A DNA stretch of 64,000 bases, taken from NCBI GenBank assembly GCA_041821265.1, contig JBGUEQ010000001.1:1-64000 (forward strand), read 5' to 3'. Shown piece after piece: positions 53,400 through 61,167 of this stretch. How positions within the stretch are numbered: the stretch's first letter is position 1; each line of letters opens with the position of its first letter. Source of the DNA: Lachnotalea sp041821265 (GTDB lineage Bacteria; Bacillota; Clostridia; Lachnospirales; Lachnospiraceae). The notes under the pieces are model-generated. The model did not search any database, was not told the DNA's origin, and saw nothing but the letters and a program-made list of their open reading frames with translations. Both the position numbers and the translations under genes were made by a program.

Positions 53400-54140
53400 A
53401 TGTTTATTAAAGTATCAGTACCAAACCATTTTCAGTTTAAAGCAATGCCATCATTTCAGAATATGATGTTTTCGAAGGGCGGTGATATTCATTATATTGG
53501 TGGTGCAGATGTCTTGCCAGCACCATTGGAAGCACAAAAAGAAGCCGAAGTAATAAATGATTTAGGTACAGATTATGACAAAGATGCAAAATCTGTATTA
53601 ATTGAACATAACTTACGATTAGTAGTCTATATTGCAAAGAAATTTGATAATACTGGTGTAGGAGTGGAGGATTTAATTTCAATTGGTACAATCGGTTTAA
53701 TAAAAGCAATCAATACATTTAATCCGACGAAGAATATCAAACTTGCTACTTATGCGTCAAGGTGCATTGAAAATGAAATATTAATGTATCTAAGAAGAAA
53801 TAATAAAACCAAGATGGAAGTATCAATAGATGAACCATTGAATGTTGATTGGGATGGAAATGAATTACTTCTCTCTGATATATTAGGAACAGATGAAGAT
53901 ATTATATATAAAGATATTGAAAATGAAGTAGAAAAGAAATTATTGAATAAAGCAATCGACAAACTGTCGGAGCGAGAAAAAACAATTGTAAAATTACGTT
54001 TTGGTTTAAATTCAAGAGACGGCGAAGAGCTTACTCAAAAAGAAGTGGCTGATCTTCTAGGAATATCACAATCCTACATATCAAGACTGGAGAAAAAAAT
54101 TATAAGGCGGTTAAAAAAGGAGATTGTACGCTTTGAATAA
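53400..54140 (+). CDS. sigE: sporulation sigma factor SigE (pro-form)
   Basis: 246 residues, ATG seven bases after AGGGGG. Region 2 NLRLVVYIAKKF and DLISIGTIGLIKAINTF, RCIENEILMYLRRNNK, and region 4 SQSYISRLEKKIIRRLKKE match SigE. YIGGADVLPAPL (from residue 32) matches the mature N-terminus of Bacillus sigma-E, so about 31 residues form the pro-sequence. That pro-sequence holds two prolines and few basic residues, unlike the Bacillus amphipathic helix. sigG does not follow, unlike in Bacillus. Confidence 0.93.
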   Translation: MFIKVSVPNHFQFKAMPSFQNMMFSKGGDIHYIGGADVLPAPLEAQKEAEVINDLGTDYDKDAKSVLIEHNLRLVVYIAKKFDNTGVGVEDLISIGTIGLIKAINTFNPTKNIKLATYASRCIENEILMYLRRNNKTKMEVSIDEPLNVDWDGNELLLSDILGTDEDIIYKDIENEVEKKLLNKAIDKLSEREKTIVKLRFGLNSRDGEELTQKEVADLLGISQSYISRLEKKIIRRLKKEIVRFE

Positions 54141-54394
54141 AATAAAATTATAAAATTAGTGCATAAATAGTAATATATTTTGGCCTAAAAAAGAATGATA
54201 TGGCTAAAATAGCATAATATACAATGAAAAATATAAAAAAACGAAGATATTTATAAAAACTAAATATTAAAAATGTATAAAAATTGGAAAATTATTTTTA
54301 AAAAATGGGTAAAAATACAATAAAACGTACAAAATGTATAACCATACATTTTAATTGAAATAATATGCAAATAAATATTTATGCAGTATTATGC
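54141..54394 (+). other. very AT-rich gap after sigE
   Basis: Runs of A and T with no credible open reading frame and no clear terminator for sigE. The later part of the gap holds the dppA promoter and hairpin, listed separately. Confidence 0.5.
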
Positions 54395-54423
54395 TTGTTG
54401 ATGTTTTTATATTATGTTAATAT
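54395..54423 (+). promoter_or_regulatory. probable dppA promoter
   Basis: TTGTTG (54395-54400), 17-base spacer, TAATAT (54418-54423). A start near 54430 would place the terminator-like hairpin at the very beginning of the transcript. Confidence 0.55.
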
Positions 54424-54438
54424 AAGTAAGCAGAGCAA

Positions 54439-54484
54439 GGGTGCTAAGTAAGGTCATTATTTAGCACCCTTTTTCTATCAAATT
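54439..54484 (+). terminator. terminator-like hairpin in the dppA leader
   Basis: GGGTGCTAA pairs perfectly with TTAGCACCC, loop 23 bases, followed by T5. It ends 25 bases before the dppA start. It may end read-through from spoIIG or attenuate the importer operon. Confidence 0.75.
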
Positions 54485-54508
54485 ATTAAGAGAAAAGAGG
54501 AGCAATAT

Positions 54509-56137
54509 ATGAAGAAGTTTAATAAGTTAGTGAGCATAGTTGCAACTACAGCGTTAGTTGGAACTATGCTTGTAGGTTGTGGCTCAAGTACAAGTGATAA
54601 TGCTGCTACAACAGATAGCACAACAACAGAGCAAACAGCTGATACTACAACGGATGCGGTGACAACAGATGCAGCGACAGGAGTAGCAGATACTTTAGTC
54701 TTTGCACAAGGAGCAGATCCAAGAGGATTAGATCCAGCACTCGTTGATGATGGGGAATCTTCAAAAGTTATGTGTCAAATCTATGAAGGATTATTAAAAT
54801 ACGCGAAGGACTCTACTGAAGTTGAGCCATGTTTAGCTACAGATTGGGTAATTAGTGATGACGGTTTGGTTTATACATTCCATTTACAAGAAGGGGTAAC
54901 GTTCCACGATGGGACTCCTTTTAATGCAGAAGCAGTTAAATTCAATGTTGATCGTCAGACTGTAAACTCTACAGAAGATATGCCATATGCAGGTTTTGTT
55001 TATCAGTATGTAGACAGTTGCGATGTAGTAGATGAATATACAGTTGCGATTACTTTAAAAGCTGTTTGTACACCATTTTTAAACAATTTAGCAATGTCAA
55101 TGGCAGCACCAATGGTTAGCCCAACGGCTTGCGAAGCAAGTGATAATAATTTAAATGAAGCTCCATGTGGTACAGGCCCATATAAATTTGTTAGATGGGA
55201 CAAAGAAGAAGCAGTTGTTCTTGAAAGAAATGATGAATATTGGGGTGAAACAGCTAAATCTAAGAACCTAATTTTCAAAACAATCGCTGATAATTCAGCA
55301 AGAGTCGTTGCTTTAACAAACGGCGAAGTTGATGTTATTGATGGTATTGATGCAAACGTAGTAGACCAGGTAACAAATGGTGGATGTGAATTAAATCTTA
55401 TTGAAGGTATGAACATCAATTACATGGCGTTTAACATGGATTCATCTGTATGTAGCGATGTAGATGTGCGTAAGGCATTATCACAGTCAGTTGATGTAGA
55501 TGAATTAGTAACAGGTTTATATAAAGGATATGCAACGAAAGCGGATTCAATTCTTCCAAGTTTCGTACCAGGATATTCTGATTCAATTACAAGAGATGGT
55601 TATGATGAAGCAGCTGCAAAAACAGCTTTAGCAGCAAAAAGTATTACAGAGCTTCATATGATTACATATAGTAATGTTAGACCTTATAACACTGCTTCAG
55701 GACAGACTTTAGCAGAAGCAATCCAAGGTTATTTTGCAAAAGTTGGCGTAACAGCTACAATTGATTCATACGATTGGACTACTTACAAAGAAAAAGTTGT
55801 TGCTGGTGATTATGATATTTGTTTCTACGGATGGACAGGCGATAATGGAGATGCAGATAACTTCATGAACTTACTATCAGATCAAGATCCAAGTATGAAT
55901 GTATCACATTACAATAATGCTGAATATACTGATTTAATTAATCAAGCACTTCAGATAGGTAATGGAGATGAAAGAAATGCAATCTATGCACAGTTAGAAC
56001 AAATCGCTGCTGATGATTATGTTTGGTTACCAATTTCACATGCACAGGTAATCTCAGCATACAATCCATTAGTAAAAGATTTTTATTATCATTCAACTGG
56101 AAATGTATTCTTAAGTCAAGTTTACAAACAACAATAA
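54509..56137 (+). CDS. dppA: dipeptide/oligopeptide ABC transporter substrate-binding lipoprotein
   Basis: 542 residues, ATG behind AGAGGAG. Signal peptide with lipobox LVGC (Cys24), then a Ser/Thr/Asp linker and an SBP_bac_5 domain beginning DTLVFAQGADPRGLDPALVDD. The segment FYGWTGDNGDADNF resembles the DppA signature better than OppA, so dipeptide binding is favoured. It is tethered to the membrane outside and feeds the DppBC channel. Confidence 0.88.
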   Translation: MKKFNKLVSIVATTALVGTMLVGCGSSTSDNAATTDSTTTEQTADTTTDAVTTDAATGVADTLVFAQGADPRGLDPALVDDGESSKVMCQIYEGLLKYAKDSTEVEPCLATDWVISDDGLVYTFHLQEGVTFHDGTPFNAEAVKFNVDRQTVNSTEDMPYAGFVYQYVDSCDVVDEYTVAITLKAVCTPFLNNLAMSMAAPMVSPTACEASDNNLNEAPCGTGPYKFVRWDKEEAVVLERNDEYWGETAKSKNLIFKTIADNSARVVALTNGEVDVIDGIDANVVDQVTNGGCELNLIEGMNINYMAFNMDSSVCSDVDVRKALSQSVDVDELVTGLYKGYATKADSILPSFVPGYSDSITRDGYDEAAAKTALAAKSITELHMITYSNVRPYNTASGQTLAEAIQGYFAKVGVTATIDSYDWTTYKEKVVAGDYDICFYGWTGDNGDADNFMNLLSDQDPSMNVSHYNNAEYTDLINQALQIGNGDERNAIYAQLEQIAADDYVWLPISHAQVISAYNPLVKDFYYHSTGNVFLSQVYKQQ

Positions 56138-56178
56138 TTTTACAATTATAATATAAATAATATTTCTTGATATTATCG

Positions 56179-56289
56179 TTAAGGGCAGAACTCTCTGCCC
56201 TTAATGTAATATTACAATTTAATTTTGTTAAGGTAACAGCTTTTAAGTTTGTTACCTTAATAAAATTAAGTTGTAAACGACAACTTAAT
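56179..56289 (+). repeat. three consecutive hairpins between dppA and dppB
   Basis: TTAAGGGCAGA/TCTGCCCTTAA (56179-56204, 11 bp), TTAAGGTAACA/TGTTACCTTAA (56228-56260, 11 bp) and ATTAAGTTGT/ACAACTTAAT (56265-56289, 10 bp), all perfect. None has a T-run. They could protect the dppA message end. A 64-codon frame across them is not credible. Confidence 0.8.
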
Positions 56290-56341
56290 TTATTAAGTTT
56301 ATGTGATATAAAATTCGAAGTTTTGTGTTTATCGTGTAGCG

Positions 56342-56368
56342 GTAACTATGAAGGAATTTAATAGTTAC
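56342..56368 (+). repeat. 27-bp dispersed hairpin, copy before dppB
   Basis: GTAACTATGAAGG then AATTTAATAGTTAC; arms GTAACTAT/ATAGTTAC. The same 27-bp unit occurs at 20740, 26277 and 61104. Immediate flanks are not duplicated here. A degenerate larger element from about 56167 is possible, because AATATTTC before it resembles AATATTTT after the unit. Confidence 0.7.
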
Positions 56369-56422
56369 AATATTTTTAAGATTTATATTATTGCAATTAT
56401 GAAAAGGAGAGATTAATTAGAG

Positions 56423-57439
56423 ATGATAAAGTATACTATCAAGAGATTATTACAGCTAATTCCAGTATTGTTTGGTGTGTCTGTAATTGTATTCTTCCTA
56501 ATGCGTGTATGTGCACCAGATCCAGCACCAATTGTACTTGGACAGCATGCAACAGCGGAAACTATAAAAGAATGGCGAGATGTTAATGGGCTAAATGACC
56601 CAGTAGTGAAACAATATGTTGATTTTATTAAAGGCGCATTTCAAGGGGATTTAGGAACATCTTATTATACCAAATCTTCCGTCACAAAGGAAATTATGAC
56701 AAGATTTCCTGCAACGGTGGAGCTTGCAATCGCTTCCATCATATTTGCATCACTGTTTGGAATTGTAGTAGGTGTCATGTCGGCAGTGAAGAAAAATACA
56801 ATTTTTGATACGGGGGGAATGGTATTGTCTCTGGTAGGTGTATCCATGCCAATATTTTGGCTTGGTATTTTATTAATTATATTGTTTGCAGGAGTGTTGC
56901 ACTGGCTCCCGTCAAATGGAAGAATTGATCCAGTATTGAGGCCTGCAACCATAACAGGATTTATGCTAATCGATAGTATAGTAGCAGGAAATAAAGCCGC
57001 ATTCGTGGATGCCTTGAGACATTTAGTGCTTCCAACGGTAGCGTTGAGTATGTACTCAATGGCAATTATAGCAAGAATGACACGTTCTAGCATGCTAGAG
57101 ACACTTAATCTAGACTATATTAGAACGGCGCGTGCAAAGGGAATTTCAGAAGGTAAAGTGACAAGGAAACATGCACTCCGTAATGCGTTAATGCCTATTG
57201 TAACCGTAATTGGTCTTCAGCTAGGTGGATTACTTGGAGGAGCCGTTCTTACAGAATCTGTTTTCTCATGGCCTGGAATTGGTGCATATACGGTTAACTG
57301 TATATTGAAATCTGATTTTCCAGTTGTGCAGGGTGTTGTTTTGCTAATAGCAGTCATATTTGTTTTGATGAACTTAATCGTGGATATCATTTATGCATTT
57401 TTAGATCCACGAATAAAATTTTCGAAAAAGGAAGTGTAG
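56423..57439 (+). CDS. dppB: dipeptide/oligopeptide ABC transporter permease, DppB type
   Basis: 338 residues, six membrane helices, ATG behind AAAGGAG. Binding-protein-dependent permease EAA loop at RTARAKGISEGKVTRKHALRNALMP. Typical N-terminus IKRLLQLIPVLFGVSVIVFFLM. Forms the channel with DppC, five bases downstream. Confidence 0.93.
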   Translation: MIKYTIKRLLQLIPVLFGVSVIVFFLMRVCAPDPAPIVLGQHATAETIKEWRDVNGLNDPVVKQYVDFIKGAFQGDLGTSYYTKSSVTKEIMTRFPATVELAIASIIFASLFGIVVGVMSAVKKNTIFDTGGMVLSLVGVSMPIFWLGILLIILFAGVLHWLPSNGRIDPVLRPATITGFMLIDSIVAGNKAAFVDALRHLVLPTVALSMYSMAIIARMTRSSMLETLNLDYIRTARAKGISEGKVTRKHALRNALMPIVTVIGLQLGGLLGGAVLTESVFSWPGIGAYTVNCILKSDFPVVQGVVLLIAVIFVLMNLIVDIIYAFLDPRIKFSKKEV

Positions 57440-57444
57440 TTTGT

Positions 57445-58383
57445 ATGGAGAATAAAGATATGAAAAATGTATCAGCGGTACAAGCTACCAATGATTCAGA
57501 GAAAATAGAAAAACCAGAATCTCAAATCATAGTCATGTGGGATACCTTAAAGAAAAATAAAGCAGCAGTAGTAGGATTAGTCATTATTATTTTATTATCT
57601 TTAATTGCGTTAGTAACATTCTTTTTGGGATCAAAAATATATGGAACTTTTTTAATGCCATATGATCCTGAATATTCCGATATGTCAGCTTCCTTTATAA
57701 AACCTTGTGCACAACATTTGTTTGGTACAGATCAGTTAGGAAGAGATATTTTTAGCCGTGTTATTAGCGGTACAAAGATTTCATTAGTTGTAGGTATTTC
57801 AGCGGTATCTTTTTCACTTGTTATTGGTACTGTTTTAGGAGCTATTTCAGGATACTTTGGTGGGAAAATAGATTCAGTTATTATGAGATGTATGGATGTT
57901 ATGCTTGCTATTCCATCTATTTTACTTGCAATTACCTTAATGGCAGCTTTGGGAGCAGGACTTGATAAAGCTATTATTGCGATTGGGGTGGTATCAATAC
58001 CAGAATATGCACGTATTGTTAGAAGTTCGATTCTTTCTGTAAAAGAAAATGATTACGTGGCAGCAGCAAAGGTAATTGGAAATAAAGATAGTAGAATCAT
58101 ATTTAGGCATATTCTTCCTAATGTAGTATCTTCGATTGTAGTAAGAGCAACACTTGGTATATCGGGCGCTATACTTGATACTGCGGCACTTGGATTCTTA
58201 GGACTTGGAGTTCAACCACCTATGGCTGAATGGGGTGATATGTTAGGAAGAGCAAGAGGCTATATTTTCTCGGCTCCATATACTTTGATTTTTCCAGGTT
58301 TTGCAATTACATTAGCGGTTTTGGCGTTTAATTTATTCGGTGATGGATTAAGAGATGCCCTTGACCCTAAATCAAGAGTGTAA
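57445..58383 (+). CDS. dppC: dipeptide/oligopeptide ABC transporter permease, DppC type
   Basis: 312 residues with about six membrane helices. FGTDQLGRDIFSRVISGTKISL and the EAA loop VAAAKVIGNKDSRIIFRHILPN are family hallmarks. A cytoplasmic extension of about 30 residues precedes the first helix. Partner of DppB. Confidence 0.93.
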   Translation: MENKDMKNVSAVQATNDSEKIEKPESQIIVMWDTLKKNKAAVVGLVIIILLSLIALVTFFLGSKIYGTFLMPYDPEYSDMSASFIKPCAQHLFGTDQLGRDIFSRVISGTKISLVVGISAVSFSLVIGTVLGAISGYFGGKIDSVIMRCMDVMLAIPSILLAITLMAALGAGLDKAIIAIGVVSIPEYARIVRSSILSVKENDYVAAAKVIGNKDSRIIFRHILPNVVSSIVVRATLGISGAILDTAALGFLGLGVQPPMAEWGDMLGRARGYIFSAPYTLIFPGFAITLAVLAFNLFGDGLRDALDPKSRV

Positions 58384-58395
58384 GGAGGGGCAGAC

Positions 58396-59370
58396 ATGTT
58401 ATTAGAAGTTAAAAATTTAGAAACACAATTCAAAGTAAAACGAGGAAATATTAAAGCAGTTAATAATGTAAGTTTTTCAGTAGATAAAGGTGAAATAGTT
58501 GCTATCGTTGGTGAGTCTGGTTCAGGTAAGAGTGTTACTTCGTTATCCGTTATGGGGCTTGTAAGAGATCCAGGTAAGGTAACAGGAGGAGAAATTCTGT
58601 TTGATGGCGAAGAACTAAGAACAAAAACAGATAAGGAAATGCAAAAAATCAGAGGCGATAAAATCTCTATGATTTTTCAAGAACCGATGACATCACTCAA
58701 TCCTGTATATAGAGTAAAAGATCAGATAATGGAAAGCATTTTTTCGCATACGGACTTAAATAAGAAAGATGCATTAGATAGAACCATTAAAATGCTTGAT
58801 TTAGTCGGTATTCCTTCACCCGAGAAAAGAATAAATGATTATCCACATCAAATGAGTGGAGGAATGCGACAAAGAGTTATGATAGCTATGGCACTTGCAT
58901 GTGATCCACAGCTGCTAATAGCAGATGAACCTACCACAGCACTTGATGTTACAATTCAAGCGCAGATACTGGAACTTTTATACAAACTAAGAGAAAAATT
59001 AGGAATGGCCGTTATGTTAATCACTCATGATTTGGGTGTAGTAGCAGAATCAGCAGATCGAGTTGTCGTAATGTATTGCGGGCGCGTTGTGGAACAAGCC
59101 GACGTGAAAGATTTATTTACAAAACCAATGCATCCTTATACGCAAGGGTTGTTAGATTCTATACCGAGATTAGAAGATGACAAAGATAGATTGTATATGA
59201 TTAAAGGAATGGTTCCAGATCCAACTCGTCTACCACAGGGGTGTTCTTTTGCAGATCGTTGTGAAAAATGCATGGATCAATGTAAAAAGGCAATGCCAGC
59301 ATTGACAGAAGAAGAGGGACATCAGGTAAGATGTTTCTTATATAGTGATAAAGTGGAGGTAGACAATTAA
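58396..59370 (+). CDS. dppD: dipeptide/oligopeptide ABC transporter ATPase, DppD type
   Basis: 324 residues, ATG behind AAGGAGGGG. Walker A GESGSGKS, signature MSGGMRQRVMIA, Walker B LLIADEPTTALD, THDLG switch His. The C-terminal oligopeptide domain has the cysteine cluster CSFADRCEKCMDQC, which in related ATPases binds an iron-sulfur cluster. Its stop overlaps the dppF start by one base. Confidence 0.95.
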   Translation: MLLEVKNLETQFKVKRGNIKAVNNVSFSVDKGEIVAIVGESGSGKSVTSLSVMGLVRDPGKVTGGEILFDGEELRTKTDKEMQKIRGDKISMIFQEPMTSLNPVYRVKDQIMESIFSHTDLNKKDALDRTIKMLDLVGIPSPEKRINDYPHQMSGGMRQRVMIAMALACDPQLLIADEPTTALDVTIQAQILELLYKLREKLGMAVMLITHDLGVVAESADRVVVMYCGRVVEQADVKDLFTKPMHPYTQGLLDSIPRLEDDKDRLYMIKGMVPDPTRLPQGCSFADRCEKCMDQCKKAMPALTEEEGHQVRCFLYSDKVEVDN

Positions 59371-60353
59371 TGAACGAGAATAAAGAAGTTTTATTAGAGG
59401 TAAACCACTTATCCAAATTTTTCCCAGTGGAAACGAATTTCTTTGGAAAAACAACTTCTGTTTTGAAGGCAGTTGATGATGTTTCTTTTAAAATATATAA
59501 GGGAGAAGCATTAGGACTTGTAGGTGAATCAGGTTGTGGCAAATCTACAATTGGTAAAATGCTTGTTGATTTATATACACCGACAACTGGAGAAATTATA
59601 TTTGAAGGTGCGGATTTAGCTAAACTAAAGCATAATGATAGGAGAAAATTTTGTAAAGATATTCAACTTATTTTTCAAGATCCTTATGCATCGTTGAATC
59701 CAAGGATGACAGTTGGAGATATTATTTCAGAGCCAATTCGAATCAATAAACTGTTACCAGATAAGGAAATCGAAGCGAGAGTAACTTACTTGCTTAACTG
59801 CGTAGGACTTGCCAATCATCAGAGGAATCGTTATCCACATGAGTTCTCAGGTGGACAAAGACAACGTGTTGGTATAGCAAGAGCATTAGCGGTAGAACCA
59901 AAGCTTATTGTCTGTGATGAGCCAGTGTCAGCGTTAGATGTATCCATTCAGGCGCAGGTACTTAATTTATTAGATGATTTAAAGGACGAATTTGGACTTA
60001 CTTATCTTTTTATAGCGCATGGCTTAAATGTAGTAAAGCATATTAGTGATCGTGTAGGTGTTATGTATTTAGGTAAGCTAATGGAGTTAACAGACAAGAC
60101 TGATTTGTATAACAAACCAATGAATCCATATACACAGGCATTGTTATCTGCGATTCCATCTATTGATGTAACAAAGAAGAAGGAACGAATCGTATTAACG
60201 GGAGATGTACCAACTCCAATTGATCCGCCAGAAGGTTGTAGATTTGCTTCAAGATGTTTTAGAAAAATGGAAGGCTGCGATAAAGTCACACCTGTTTTAA
60301 GAGATGTTGGAAATGGACATATGGTGGCTTGCCAATTGTATGATAAAAAATAA
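59370..60353 (+). CDS. dppF: dipeptide/oligopeptide ABC transporter ATPase, DppF type
   Basis: 327 residues. Walker A GESGCGKST, signature FSGGQRQRVGIA, Walker B LIVCDEPVSALD, and a C-terminal oligopeptide domain with CRFASRCFRKMEGC. The switch region reads IAHGLNVV rather than the usual IAHDLxVV, a small oddity. Second ATPase of the importer and last gene of the operon. Confidence 0.95.
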   Translation: MNENKEVLLEVNHLSKFFPVETNFFGKTTSVLKAVDDVSFKIYKGEALGLVGESGCGKSTIGKMLVDLYTPTTGEIIFEGADLAKLKHNDRRKFCKDIQLIFQDPYASLNPRMTVGDIISEPIRINKLLPDKEIEARVTYLLNCVGLANHQRNRYPHEFSGGQRQRVGIARALAVEPKLIVCDEPVSALDVSIQAQVLNLLDDLKDEFGLTYLFIAHGLNVVKHISDRVGVMYLGKLMELTDKTDLYNKPMNPYTQALLSAIPSIDVTKKKERIVLTGDVPTPIDPPEGCRFASRCFRKMEGCDKVTPVLRDVGNGHMVACQLYDKK

Positions 60354-60400
60354 ATTGAAAGCAACAATGAGATAAATTAATTCGTTTCATAAATAAATTA

Positions 60401-60448
60401 AAAATCCGAATGAACTGGATTAACATCCAGAATCATTCGGATTTTTTT
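60401..60448 (+). terminator. intrinsic terminator of the dpp operon
   Basis: AAATCCGAATGA and TCATTCGGATTT form a 12-bp stem with an inner GGAT/ATCC pair, followed by T7. A second imperfect stem, AGCAAAGTGTCT/AGATACTTTGCT, lies at 60486-60515 without a T-run. These are the contents of the 60354-60665 gap. Confidence 0.92.
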
Positions 60449-60665
60449 CGCTATTATTCGATGTTTTACGACCGCAAAAGTATCCAGCAAAGTGTCTACA
60501 AGCAGATACTTTGCTAAAACATATCATAAGTACTATTTACAAATGAAAATTAAATAGGCTATTATTTAGAGAAGAAAATTAATATTACAAAAAACGACAT
60601 ACTATTAGTAATAATTAGTAGAAATTAGTAGAAATTTAATGTTATAAGGGGAGAGAGGTAATGAA

Positions 60666-60950
60666 ATGGTGGTTGATTCAACGTTTTTAGGTACAATATG
60701 TTTATTAGGATTTGTTATTGTGGTGGGGATTTTGATAGTTGTAATTCTGATTAATAGCAAATTAAATAAATTAATTCAAGAAACATCAAAAGTGAGTACA
60801 AACAAATGCATTACATCTTTAGAAATGAAGAACCATGTTGATATACAAAAATCTGCGTCAAGAATAGGAATTGTATTCTGTCGTAATTGTGCGAGTCAGT
60901 TTATGTCGGATAAAGACGCATGTCCAGTATGTGGTGAGAAAAGGCATTGA
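60666..60950 (+). CDS. small membrane protein with C-terminal zinc ribbon
   Basis: 94 residues. ATG 60666 lies seven bases after GAGAGAGG; the ATG at 60661 is in another frame and stops after nine codons. One N-terminal membrane helix (about 7-29), a polar middle, and a four-cysteine zinc ribbon near the end: CRNC, then CPVC. No family recognised. It is placed between the importer and the two-component system without obvious operon link. Confidence 0.65.
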   Translation: MVVDSTFLGTICLLGFVIVVGILIVVILINSKLNKLIQETSKVSTNKCITSLEMKNHVDIQKSASRIGIVFCRNCASQFMSDKDACPVCGEKRH

Positions 60951-61021
60951 AATCAGTAAGAAAATAATGAAATGATTGCATTATGAAACATTATACGATA
61001 ATCTAAATATAAGAAATTATA

Positions 61022-61130
61022 GTAACGGTTCAGTACCCGTAATTTTGCAAGCTATTCAGGTACTAAATCACATGTATATGTGATTTGTGTACATCAGGTT
61101 GTGACAACTATGAGGGAATTGAATAGTTGC
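61022..61130 (+). mobile_element. 109-bp MITE-like element upstream of the response regulator gene
   Basis: Left end GTAACGGTTCA and right end TGAATAGTTGC are inverted repeats (8 of 11). Flanks AAATTATA (61014-61021) and AAATGATA (61131-61138) agree in seven of eight bases. Inside are AGTACC/GGTACT and AAATCACAT/ATGTGATTT (61065-61086) stems, and the right 27 bases are the dispersed hairpin. No coding capacity. Confidence 0.75.
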
Positions 61131-61167
61131 AAATGATATGAAAATAGAATATGGGATGTGGAAAAAT

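Noticed and set aside
56167..56361. 64-codon frame between dppA and dppB
   Set aside because: It runs across three hairpins and the 27-bp repeat, without a ribosome binding site.
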